Assembly: GCA_905250025.1 (NCBI GenBank)
Contig: CAJNOJ010000035.1
Span: 434,001 to 498,000 of the forward strand
Origin: Adineta ricciae
Lineage: Eukaryota > Rotifera > Eurotatoria > Adinetida > Adinetidae
Reading direction: 5' to 3'
DNA length: 64,000 nucleotides
Both the position numbers and the translations under genes were made by a program. Below are positions 1 to 11,300 of the stretch, in pieces; the stretch's first letter is position 1; each line of letters starts with the position of its first letter. The notes under the pieces were generated by a model that was not told the DNA's origin, ran no database searches, and saw only the letters and a program-made list of their open reading frames with translations.

Positions 1-378
1 TCTACAACTCGATCGACTATCATTCCAAATAAACATCTCTCCATGAAAGTAATATTCCATGTTTAATCAATTAAATTTTCGCTTTTCAAATCAAGGTGTA
101 GATTTTGTTTTCATATGTGAACTTTAATAAATCGTGTAATCTCGTTTTTTCTCTTACTGGTGAACGTATTCTACATTACATCTTTTTCTGGAGATGAGAT
201 GAATTGAGTCGCGAAGCTTCTAAAATACCTGATGACTTCGGACATGTCAGAATCCAGTGCAAAATAGGTTGACACAGAAAAAGAGTAAGATATGCATGTC
301 ATCCTGTTATCAGCGTGTTTATTTAAATAAATATACAACAGTCAATAGCACAACAATGCTTTTCTATCAAATAAAGTG

Positions 379-2234
379 ATGACGATGATGATCGTTCGAT
401 GTTTTTACATCAGTATCTATCTACTATTCACCTTCAATCAATGGCACTCTCTTCCGATTGTTCCACCGAACATACAATCTAGCGCATTGACACCGTGTGA
501 ATTGTGCAACATTCTGCTACCTATTGCCAAAGGTCTCATTGCAGTTAATGAATCATCACTGATCGAAAAACTAGGTATAACATTATGTCAATACTTACAT
601 CTTGCGGATGATGAAGTTTGTGCTGGTATGATTGATGAATACAATCCTGTGCTGATCGAAGTACTTCGCCATAGTCCGTTGGCAACACATGAGATTTGTG
701 GCGTTGCTTTTGGATGTATGCGGCAAGCAGATATCCCTGCTCTTCAATGGAATGTCACTTTTCCTCCATCGACTGTGCAAATTTCTTCCTCGGACATGCG
801 GTCACGTGCTCAAGCAACCATTTCGATTCTTCATCTGGCTGATCTGCATATTGATACAAAATATACACCTGGTTCAAATGCGAATTGTGGTCGACCGCTC
901 TGTTGTCGCGATGGCAAACCAAGACCGGGTGAGCTTGGTGCCCAGTTTTGGGGTGACTATCGCACATGCGATCTGCCAGCATGGACAGCGGAAAACATGT
1001 TACAGTATATTAGTCAAGTAGAAGAACAAATCGATTTCATTTATTTCACTGGCGATATTGCACCACATGACGTTTGGCAACAAACGCAAGCAAAAGATCT
1101 CGAAGAAATATCTTTTACTACTCGTCTATTGAAACGAACATTTCCGAACAAGAAAATCTATCCATGTGTAGGAAATCATGAAGCAGCACCACCGGATCTG
1201 TTCTCGACTAACGATATGTCTTGGTTGTATACAAATTTAGTTGATCAATGGATCGGTCAATTTGGTTTAGATGAACGTACACGTGATACAATACTCAAAG
1301 GTGGTTACTACACTACAATGATTGCATCGAATCTTCGGCTGATATCTTTGAATATGAATTATTGTACAGAGAATAATTATTGGCTTTTTATCAATTCAAC
1401 AGATCCTCTCGGACAATTGAAATGGGTATGTTTCCTTCGTCGTCGAATCTTCTATAGTAATGAAAACTTTCTCATGGATCTTGTAGATGATTCAATGGCT
1501 GCAGTATGCTGAAGATCATCAAGAAAAAGTTCATATTATCGGACATCATCCACCACGAATGTGTATGGTATCATTCAGTTGGGCATACTACAGCATTGTT
1601 AATCGATATCAAAATACGATAACCGGCCAATTCTTCGCTCATACTCACAACGATGAATTCATGCTTTTCTATGATGAAAAAGATTCTAAACGACCAGTAA
1701 GTTCAGTTCGAATGCTCAAATTTCAAGAATAACTTATATTTTTTCGAAGATTTCTGTTGCTTATATTTCACCGTCATTCACAACCTATCCCAATCTTAAC
1801 CCAGGGTATCGAGTATATACAGTCGATGTGAGTGTCACAACAGTTCTAGAAACAAAAAAAAAACCATCATCCAACGCATTTCTTAGGCTATCAATACAAC
1901 GTATGTATTAGATCACCGCACTGTCATTCTTAATCTGACAGCTACGAATCTTTACAATACTACGAAGTTTACAATGGAATACTCAGCCAAATCAGCGTAT
2001 GGAATGAAAGATCTTTCACCTCAGGAATGGAATCAATTGATCATACGTATAGAAAACGACATCGAAGGTGAAACTATGGATTTAGTTTATGAGTTCTTTA
2101 TGAAATCATCCACGGCAGGCAGACCCTGCGATCGAACATGTCGAATGAACTTAGTTAATTGCAATTTCAAAACGGCTCGAGCACAAGATACGACCTTTTG
2201 TACAAATAATACCTCGATATATTCTCCTACTTGA
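379..2234 (+). CDS. SMPD1: Acid sphingomyelinase-like phosphodiesterase, secreted, with saposin B domain
   Basis: Sphingomyelin phosphodiesterase of the acid sphingomyelinase family, which cleaves sphingomyelin to ceramide and phosphocholine in lysosomes or outside the cell. Four exons can be read through canonical introns: 379-1425, 1487-1696, 1750-1827 and 1887-2234. The protein begins with a hydrophobic signal peptide, followed by a saposin B domain with the family cysteines ([21 protein letters not shown]). The calcineurin-like metal site is complete: DLHID, GDIAPHD, GNHEA, GHHPP and the HTHNDEF motif. The C-terminal domain keeps a cysteine-rich end ([17 protein letters not shown]). I chose the ATG at 379 because it leads directly into the signal peptide. 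Length (about 560 aa) fits the family. Nothing suggests loss of activity. The exact paralogue (SMPD1 versus a nematode asm-like branch) cannot be told from sequence alone. Confidence 0.93.
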
Positions 2235-2256
2235 ATTTATTTCAATAAGAAATGAA

Positions 2257-2262
2257 AATAAA
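2257..2262 (+). promoter_or_regulatory. Polyadenylation signal AATAAA of the sphingomyelinase gene
   Basis: An AATAAA hexamer lies 23 bp after the stop codon of the sphingomyelinase gene. The next gene converges on the opposite strand and stops at 2345, so the two 3' ends sit within about 110 bp. Confidence 0.5.
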
Positions 2263-2344
2263 ACAGACGATCTTAAATAAATATTCTTCCTCTTTTTCAG
2301 CGCACATCTGACCAGATTTACGAGATCCACGAACAGATACAGAT

Positions 2345-4715
2345 CTACTTCGTTCCGTTATGCACTTCATCTTCTGTCCAAGCTTTTAGCCATTCATACA
2401 TACTTCTCAGTTCATCCTTATCGCAACAAAAAGAAGTCGATCAATGCAAATATATCAATTTATACTTACTTCTGTTCGAAACGTAGGACAAGTAAATGCA
2501 ATTTTCCTTGCTTGATGAGATATATCAGCAGTATTATCAATACTCATTTCTTCCATTAAATTTGCTAATAAACACGCAATAGCACCATCACGTATATCAC
2601 TAGAAATCAAGTTCACATCTACAGATCAACTCAAGTCTTTCAATCACATACTCAACACGTAGGAGAACAGGTAGATCATTGTCCATATCCAGATTAACTA
2701 AAAGCTGAGCTAACCGGTGTAGTGGAATACTTCGAATTGAAGTAATCGGTTGATAAAAGAAAGTTGTCGACTATACATAGATGATCAATCAATATTTTAC
2801 ACGGAGAGCTCGAAATTTCAGCTTACTTGTTCATTGTAATATCGACGAAAATCAGTCGACACAAAATCACTATCCAATGATAATCGTTGTTGCTCAATAA
2901 AACCCGCATCCTTTCATTCGAAATAAATACGCTAGCGTAAATATCCAGAAATGAACTTACGACGTGACTACTATGTTGAAATAGAAAACAGTGTCGAATT
3001 TTGCATTCTGATATGATTTTTATAAGACTTTGACGATCTTGAACAACGGTTAAAACAAAGACTCTCGAGTGTAAATAGCTCTATTTCAATTATAATATCT
3101 TCACAAACCAAACTTTACAATGAAGGACAGACTTACATCGATAAAATACACAGGACAACGATTGATGGTTATCGATCGCCAAGATTCATTTATATTCAAT
3201 GGAATGATTGCCTCTAGTTCTTTCAAACTATTCGTAGTGAAGGACTGCAAACAATCTTGACCATGTTTAACAAAAAGAAAATATCAGCAAAGAAGACTTA
3301 CTTGCAACATTTCGACAAATGAATTTTGATAATAAGAACCAACTCTAGTTTGAAGCAGTCGACTAATCTCTTCATTCAATCCTTGAAATGTTACCACATC
3401 TGGAGAATAAGTCCAAGCAGATAAATGAAGTATTGCCGTGTATACAATTTTCAGCACTTCCTAAATATTTACGTATGTGAAAATCTAAATGTAATTGTGA
3501 TCCATCTATCCTACTGAAGTCATAGTGCATGCCGGTAACTGTTTATCTAGTTGCGTAATCGTATTCAGTACATTAATAAAGCCATATCTGTGTAGCAGAC
3601 GTCGGTTAATATCAATCGCCATATACGATATCGCAGGTGTGTCGATTCCGCTAAGGAAGAAGATAGTTTTATAGATCGAGTAAAAGAAGATTGTCTTACC
3701 GACTGTGAATAGCGATTATATTTGGACTCCCGTTATGAAGTCTTTCTTTTTTCTCTTTCTCGTTTACTTGATACTGTAAACGCAAGAGAGAAACAGGATC
3801 TAATCCAAAAGTAGTCTCTGACCAGTTTTTCACTTGAAATAGCTCAATATCACGGGTTTCGGTAGTACCAATCTAATCAGATTCAACGCACAGTTTTCAT
3901 CAATCGATTCAATGGTTCTACCTTTTGTAATTGAAATTGAATAGTCTCAGTATCTAACCGCTGCAATCGTTGAACTAGGTCAATCTGATACTTTCGTTCA
4001 ATAGTTAGTGACGAGCTAGTTTCATCTGGCCAATATCGTATAAGAGCATTCTATTCCAAATAAACATGTTTCAATCCGTTAAAGATTACAGACAATTTCC
4101 ATACCTTATCCTTGATTTCGTAGAGCATTATAATCGATGATATGTGGTAATTCCATATGGTATCCCAAAAGATCGAAAGATTTGGTTGTTGCACAACTAA
4201 ACAGAAGTAATGAGACGTTTTTCTTTCGCTCGAAGAATTCTACCGTCAATTAACAAATAGTGAGCATCCATTTGATTATTTTCAACAGCATTAATTTCAA
4301 TCGTGTAAGTTTGAAGATGATGAAATGCACTTATTGTTGGTACGATTGATTGTTGATCTGAATGAATGAGCAACTAGATTAAAGCAAAAGTGATGCAGCC
4401 ATTTCTACCCAAAGATACTGGAACTGCCTGACGATATGCTGTGACTTGCTGCTCAATACCATGATAGTTATTTGTTGCTAAATGATAGACATGTTCTCGA
4501 ATTTTCTGTGCTGGTACAATCAGTGTATTGCTCAACAAAGTTGGACGTATCTTTTTATAGATCTGTTCCTGCTTTGTGTAATGATCGGCATCGTACAGTT
4601 TGCTCCAATCCACTCTAATATTACCATCAAAAGACAAATGATTATTGAACGTAAAAGAAAGATTAGTTACGGTGGTCGTAAAGGGCCGCACCATGATTCC
4701 ATTAGATTTCGGCAT
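2345..4715 (-). CDS. Receptor-type tyrosine-phosphatase-like protein with two degenerate catalytic domains (pseudophosphatase)
   Basis: I can read about a dozen short exons joined by GT-AG introns into one open frame. The first long exon (about 4395-4715) contains a segment resembling the juxtamembrane wedge of receptor phosphatases (IPAQKIREHV, then NNYHGIEQQ). Later exons give a PTP core: SIFWDTIWNYHISSIIML followed by IRYWPDE matches the family FWRMIWE / VIVML / YWPDE signature. The active-site region of domain 1 reads AIHSRGIDTPAISYMAIDI where active enzymes have VHCSAGVGRTGTFIALD, so the catalytic Cys and loop Arg are missing; the WPD loop reads NWSETTFG. A second domain follows, with PVLLRVDDIRDGAIAC in place of PVVVHCSDGxGRTG. 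No signal peptide, ectodomain or membrane helix is visible upstream, because a DHHC gene sits there. Start is uncertain: only Met 4715 or 4694 are available. The family call is my reading of motif spacing, not a database match. Confidence 0.6.
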
Positions 4716-5788
4716 CGTGAACCACGCGGAAGTTCATTTCTTTCCAAATGTTTTCGATACCGCATCTAAGAACACAAGAACGTCACTCGATACTCGAAGT
4801 GTATATCGGAGAACTCACATCATCTCTCGTTGTTATTCCATTCATTGCTAAACCACAATGGTAGCACCAGAACGAGGCAAGAGTAAACATTAGGAAAAAG
4901 CCAACCACAGCAATGAAAAAACACGGAATATTGTATGCAACGTAAATTCCGGGGTTATCTTTATACAGATCCCATCGAAGATACGCTGCTACACCACTAT
5001 CAATCAATCCGAACAAACACAAAATTGAACAAGATAGAACAAAATTACAAAAATAACGGTAGTTCAGTAAACCAACACAGTTATTAACTAAAACAGAAGT
5101 GGACGTTGACTTCGTGATTGATACGGAAATCTTACTCCAAGGACAATGATGATCGAAGTTCTGCACGCAAACATTGCAAACTGAACAATGGGAAACACGG
5201 GGTAATCGATAAGTTCGACATGTATAACAATAAGAAGATGAATAGGGAAAACTCCGCACAAGAACAGTTGTTGGCGGTGGTACCGATGGAAAGTACCTCC
5301 CATTTCTAACAACAGAAAATTTGATTATAAATGTCATTAAGAATTCAATAAACAATTTACAAATCAGTTTGAATATTATGCTCTTTTTCGATGCGAAGGA
5401 CCTCATCCGCATCTGGTCGTGGTATTACACCAGGATCATGTAAGGCAGCGAAAAGATAATTTACCACGGTGTAAAAAAGTCCCAGAGAAAATAGAATTGG
5501 AAAGTAGTAATGACGATTTCTAATCAGTATTGGGAAACTAATATGTAAAGAAAAATGCCAAACATTTTATCTTGTTTTATCGAAGAAAATATCCTCACTC
5601 CCAACCAATGTGTAGTCCTGCAAGAACTACAATCAGACTGAGAACACCGGCAACTACACCCCAGGATCTGTACGTCCAACATGTACAACAATACGAAATT
5701 GCCTTACTCGGATAGATCTGAATTGTTACGTGAAACGTGCAGTTTTCTTCGAAACCAAGCGACTGGAACTTACTTTTCCTCGACGCAT
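4667..5788 (-). CDS. DHHC palmitoyltransferase, ZDHHC5/8-like
   Basis: Protein S-acyltransferase that attaches palmitate to cysteines at Golgi or plasma membranes. The first exon is tiny (ATG at 5788, MRRGK) and joins in phase 0 to [11 protein letters not shown] and a first membrane helix. A second helix leads into the conserved DPGVIPRPD motif. The zinc-binding cysteine-rich domain is complete: [23 protein letters not shown], written here as CYTC, CSVC and CNVC, then DHHCPW joined over a small intron (within about 5092-5142) to [13 protein letters not shown]. Two further helices and a TTR motif (GITTRDD) follow. The last exon adds a basic tail ([15 protein letters not shown]... LRPP) and stops at 4667. 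DHHC catalytic residues are intact. Resemblance of the tail to ZDHHC5/8 suggests that subfamily but is not decisive. The 3' end overlaps the only possible starts of the downstream phosphatase-like gene. Confidence 0.88.
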
Positions 5789-5798
5789 GCTCCAAGTG

Positions 5799-5816
5799 TT
5801 AGTCTTTGAAGTTCAT
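5799..5816 (-). promoter_or_regulatory. Five-codon upstream ORF in the 5' leader of the DHHC gene
   Basis: Directly after an acceptor-like sequence (TTGCTTACAG, AG at 5817-5818) the leader contains ATG AAC TTC AAA GAC TAA, ending 10 nt before the main ATG at 5788. If the mature transcript starts at this acceptor, the first ATG met by ribosomes is this uORF, which could damp translation of the palmitoyltransferase. Confidence 0.35.
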
Positions 5817-5820
5817 CTGT

Positions 5821-8365
5821 AAGCAAGAATCAATCAATATATACGCTGTACTTCCTTGCTGTCAACAAACACCATTGCGTTCGCGGACGCTGTAAGAATT
5901 AGTAACAAATTTGTTTTTTTTTCTTCATATTCTTTCTATTTACTTCATTTGACAACCGGCGTATGAAAATTTTTGTCTGTTCTTTTCTTTGCACGTTGTT
6001 CCTCGGTTTCTGCTCATAAAAAAAATCACATTCTGATGTAATACCAAGGTTATTTTTCAAATCGACGGAAAGAATTTAAAAAAAAAACAAGTTCTGTGAG
6101 TAACACTTTAAAGTCTACATGGTTTATTACTCAGCCAACTAAGGCATACAAAGAGGCTGCAAATTACAATTTGCTTCTTATAATTCGTGATAATTGCTAC
6201 ACAATTGTATTAGTACGCTTTTGAAAATGATGTGAGTTGATTGAGACAATATTTTCTACTAGTGAAATCACATCAAATATGACGATATTTGATTTTCCAT
6301 ACACATCAGGTAGTTCTCTGGATCAGTATGACCAATTACGTACATTCAATTGAAACACGGTGTGAACAAATGTATCATCTTGTTCACCGTCTACATTCAA
6401 ATTCACCTTTTTACTGAGTAAAATCATGCACTGCAATTAGTATAACCCTCAGCTGACTACATTTTCACGCAGATGTTCTCGTTTATGTCTATTTTCATAC
6501 AACTTCAAAATTTCATAAACATCCCGTGATCCTTTCTCTTCAAGTTATTGTTATAAAAAACCAGATGGTCACGTACATTAACGTTCTGTTCAACAACCAC
6601 TTCAGTATTTCTTCGAAATGCACTTTAATTAATCCCAAAATAAGTAGACATGACTAAGAATGCCTTTAAATAGCTTACTAACACGACTATTACTACAAGT
6701 AGTTAATTTTTCGGCCTTGACGTCTTGAACATTCGTCGGTATAATATTTTTTATCTCGCAACTATATTTAACTCAACGTACTCGTGACATTCAGATCGAT
6801 TGGTGGCACACAGCTAAACACGGAGTTTACAAGTTCAACCGTCTTCAAATTATGTGCCATTAACCGAAACTGAAAACGTTATGATCTTCTGAAAACATAT
6901 TAGTAAAGAAAAACGTCGTCGATAAGTTGTCTTTCAATGCATGACAAGGTAATACACGACAAACATTTGTATTAGGAGCCGTGAATTAAAGTGCCATAAA
7001 TCAAAGAGACAAGTGAAGACCTACCTTTGTCGATTGGAGTTTAGCTTGTGCAGATTTTATAATTTGACTATGATTCTTTAGTGGAAAACATGCCTATTTA
7101 TACTCTGAATTGTGCATAACACTTAACTTTCATGAGCCAATGAGAAAAAGAGGACGAGATATTATTATCTCTCTCTCTCTCTTCTGTCTTCTCTCTTCAG
7201 AGAGAAAGAGAAGAGAAAAAGTGATCATTTCACACTTATCCAATTGGTTATAGATGACAGATGTATTAATTGGATAGATCCCCATGACGCAATAAACAGC
7301 TTGTACAAATGCGATCGAAACAAATTGGTAACATCGAACAAAACAGTTCTCACTTCTCTGAAAGTTGTTTATGTTTTTTGAACATCGTTTCACACAACAA
7401 CTACACAAAACCTAGTGCATCATGACAGATATGCTGTCTAAAATCTCATATACAAAAGTTTTTCAATACGAATTCTGTCTAGATTNATTAGATTCAAATA
7501 TAATATACATGTGAATATATACGTACAGATGCCTACGACTGCCTATTACACATTTAACACTCTTACGTAATATTGTTTTTTATTGTTCAATCATCATCGA
7601 CTCACACATTCAATGGCAGTGACAGCTTCGCACTGTATACATATATATGAAGAGAAGGAGAAGAGGAAAAGTGAGTGCGTATGTTGACAGTTTTCTTTGT
7701 GATTATAATAATTTAAACAGATCAATACTTTCTTCCTTGGCATATGTATATATTCACTGCATCAGTATTAGAAGCAGGAATATAAGATGTTATCAGAAGC
7801 ATACATCATATAGACAGCTTATTTTAAATTCACAGCGCATGATCTTCATTTGATACGTTGCTTACATAAGTCTTTGATGCGATGTTGTCGATCAAGTGTT
7901 CAAGTTACTCATATACAATCGACTGACATGATGTCTCCTGCATATTCTTTTACGTTTCGTGAGTTGAACGTTTGTTAGTAATAAAGATAAAGTAAATGAT
8001 TGTTCGGCGACTCTCTTCGTTTTTTCAAAAAAAAAATGTATACAATCGTTGTCCTAGACGCGAGGAGAAAGACATACATATACAATTAAATCAAGGGTAC
8101 TCATTGATAAACAAGAACGTCGCAAGGTGTGATTGAAGGAGAACTAAAAAAAATAAATTATGCATTTCCTAAGGGATATATTGTATTGATTGACTCTGTA
8201 GAAGAATAGGAAAAATTCATTCTTTTGATTATATTATCTTAAAGTAACCTTCGAACTTATTTGTTCTTGTATTTTCCCGAAGTCCTGTCTCGATACACAC
8301 TCTCCGTTATATGTCATGCGCAACGTATCAGTTTCATGAAATAGATTGTCGATTGATTATTCAAG
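5821..8365. other. Intergenic region without a supported gene
   Basis: No reading frame here shows recognisable motifs or a convincing exon series on either strand. The stretch is AT-rich with poly-A/T runs, a CT/GA tract that can fold on itself, and one undetermined base at 7486. The 5' leader of the DHHC gene begins near 5820. The end at 8365 lies in the 3' flank of the dynein gene. A TATA-like TATAAATAGG occurs on the minus strand at 7093-7102 but no gene follows that I can support. Confidence 0.5.
7168..7217. repeat. CT-rich / GA-rich inverted low-complexity tract
   Basis: A run of CT dinucleotides (7168-7198) is followed immediately by an AGAGAAAGAGAAGAG purine run (7199-7217). The two halves are approximately complementary, so the strand can form a hairpin of about 15-18 imperfect pairs. 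This is probably a simple-sequence expansion. Confidence 0.6.
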
Positions 8366-11300
8366 TCAGTCTGTATTTAATAGTAAACATACACCGTTTA
8401 ATATCCAATGTGAAGGATCTTTCTTCGTTGGTAGATTCACTTCGAAGACCAATCCAATTCCCATAGCATTCCGGCGGTCACTTGTGACATAAACTGGTGC
8501 AGCAAGAGAATTATTTAGATTCACGCGATGCGTTTCACTGGGTATGATTTTTATCAAAGGCATCACTTGAATTAGTTGCTTGTTTAATTGATCAATTAAA
8601 CAATAGTTCTCTCGATCCCATCGTGCACCTTCTAGATATAAACCTTCGAGTAAGCACATGCCTTGTGTTGATTCATCGATATCATCTAAATTGTCGGAAA
8701 TGCAAGAGAGAGATTAGTTTTGCTTGAGTTTGAAAGCGAACCGATCGTTTGCCAATTGGTTACATTGATGTCGAACCTTGCTCGATCCAATGGCCATTGA
8801 TTCTTTCGTGCAGCAATCTGAACAATCGCAGCTAAATACGATTCCGGTACATGTAATCGACTTAAATTGACGATTTTTAATTCACCTATGGGATACAAAA
8901 CGCGAATAAGCATGTCATTACAATCATGTCTTCATATTACCATCATAGATCCATTTTTCGTATTGTAAATTTCGCTGTCGAAAGAGTTCCATCCAATTCG
9001 CTAGTGATTTTTTCGTTTGTGGTGTATATGATCTCCATGAAAGTGGTATTTGCCCATGATAGAGATGTTTGTTGATTTCATCGAGTTGAATTGAAAAACT
9101 AATTTGACCATTTAACGCTTGTTTTAGCTCATTGATCGATTTCCACATGATCGACGTGAGATAATTGTATCGTTGAATTTCTTGAAAGAGAACGGTTGTT
9201 AGTGGTGTTAAGCGTTGTTGAAATCTTTGTTTGAGAAAGTGAAGATCTTTCTTCGGAGGGATTTGTTGAAGGATATCATCGATCAAGGATCGAACAAACT
9301 CTTAAAATTGATCAGATTTGAAGTGATTATAATCTTCAACGGTATGACCTTACGTTCGCGACTTGAACTAATTTGGATTTCACTTTGCTCGGGCTGGATA
9401 AGTATCATGTTAGCATAGATTTCATTGGCTACTTTAGTAAGATAATTGATTTCGGCATTGCCATGCAATCCAAGTACATCGGGTGGATTGTAGAGCGGCA
9501 ACTGATCGACGTATGTTTGGTAGAAATCACGAAAGACTGAATAGTGGAAGAACTGATTGAAAAGAACATTTTTTGAGAATGATTTATAGTCGATTTGCGT
9601 ATGTTCGAATTGATGTTGACTATGATGGAGGAGATTCGATATTTTTGCTGGAAGGAACTTTTCAAAATTATATTCGATTTGTGGCTCAACCTGAAATCGA
9701 TATTGAAATCATGAGAGGGAAATTCAATGGAAAGAAAAGTAACATACGGACAGATTCGCTTCCTTTAATAACCATCGTTGTTTTGCCGAGAGAAAATCTC
9801 GTATTTCAGGAACGAAATAATCATATCTCTCTGAAGAACTCGTATCACGAAAGAAATGAAATGGTTGGATATGATCGAAAACGAAATCACCAAAAAATTC
9901 CTTCATATAAGTATGAATAATACGGCGATCATACGAATCAATTACACGACCGCCATACATCACTGCAATGTAGATCAAGCCAATGCAATTCCTCAGATTT
10001 TCCCAGGAAAGAGATATTTACCTTCGCCAATCAAATACCGTAGTGTTGGCCATGGAATATCCAAATGGCCATGTTCTAAGCTCATGTTAAGATAAGCCTT
10101 GAGAATATCTACGGACACACGAACTAAAACGAAAAATGTTCAGTGTATTTTTACTTTTCAATGGATACTGTACAGTCAGATTCGTTGAAGTCGTAAGTAC
10201 ATGACCAGCCAATTTTCTCGTATTTCCTGCGATCAAGTATGACAGCATGGAAGAAAGCGAGAACGAATATCAGAGGTGGATATGCTGGATGATCGGATTC
10301 AGAAAACGTTTGTAAATTTAGATTCGCAAATGTAGAACGAAGATTCAGTTTCAAAGTCGAAGGCGGTTCAATGACTACCTTGTAAGATTTTTGAAGAAGG
10401 CCAACTGAAAACGAGAATTCAAATGATGATTAGAAAATTTGAAGAAGCTTACTGGGAAATCGTTCAATGGGTTCAGTAGTCATCCACAGACGAAAATCAG
10501 GCTATAGCACAACAACAGAGAAAGCAAATAGTATTTGGCTTTTTGTAAAGCAAAAAGGAAAAGTTACATGTGGCTTTGTGGCAATCTCTAATTCTTTCTC
10601 TAATTCATTCAAAAACGACAAAAGTAAATGACAATTTTGCAATAAGAGCCAAGTTCCTTGATATTGCGCGGTATGTAAAGCTTGTAATGCCAATTTCTCC
10701 TGCCCCTGTCCCATGGCTAATATTCTTAATGATCTCTGTTCTTCCATGCTGTTGCTATTATTTCCATGTTCAATGGTAATCTTTCGTAGTTGAGTTTTTC
10801 GTTCGGATAATTTTTGTATATCATTCGTGGGATCTGACCCTGGTGAGAGGACGAATATTATCGGTATTTGTGCAGTTGACTGATCGAAAATCGCGTCAAA
10901 ATAAATCGTCGGTGGAATAATATATTTCTGTCCCATGATTTTCGTAATGTAGTTATTAATCGCGAAGATAATTCGATTTGGAACGAAACATCGCAGCAAC
11001 ATTAACTTTTCGAAATCTGTTAAATTGTCATCGAATGGTTTTGGAAAGGAAAATGTTTCCGGTCGATCATGTTCGTACCACTGTTTCCATTCGTCAGACT
11101 TTTCTTGAATGTGATTCAGTAAGTCATGAAACTTGTCCGGGAAATGTTTCGATAGGTATAAGCAGTGATGATATGCATCAAAAGTTAGCCAGTCTAGTGT
11201 GGGAGTTGACGATTTATCTAATGACACGTTTCCTTTAAGGAAAAAATCGATTTGATGGGAAGTTAATCGTTGTTGGTCGAATTCGATTTGCGTGGTCAAC

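Noticed and set aside
1-378. Looking for an exon before the sphingomyelinase start
   Set aside because: No frame continues the protein upstream, and the signal peptide begins at 379.
6750-6900. Minus-strand fragment reading MAHNLKTVELVNSVFSC... after an acceptor-like TTTTCAG
   Set aside because: Only about 30 codons; no further exon on either side, so not enough to call a gene.
7130-7408. Minus-strand open frame of 92 codons with many Arg/Glu
   Set aside because: The RxRE-like part is just the CT/GA simple repeat translated.
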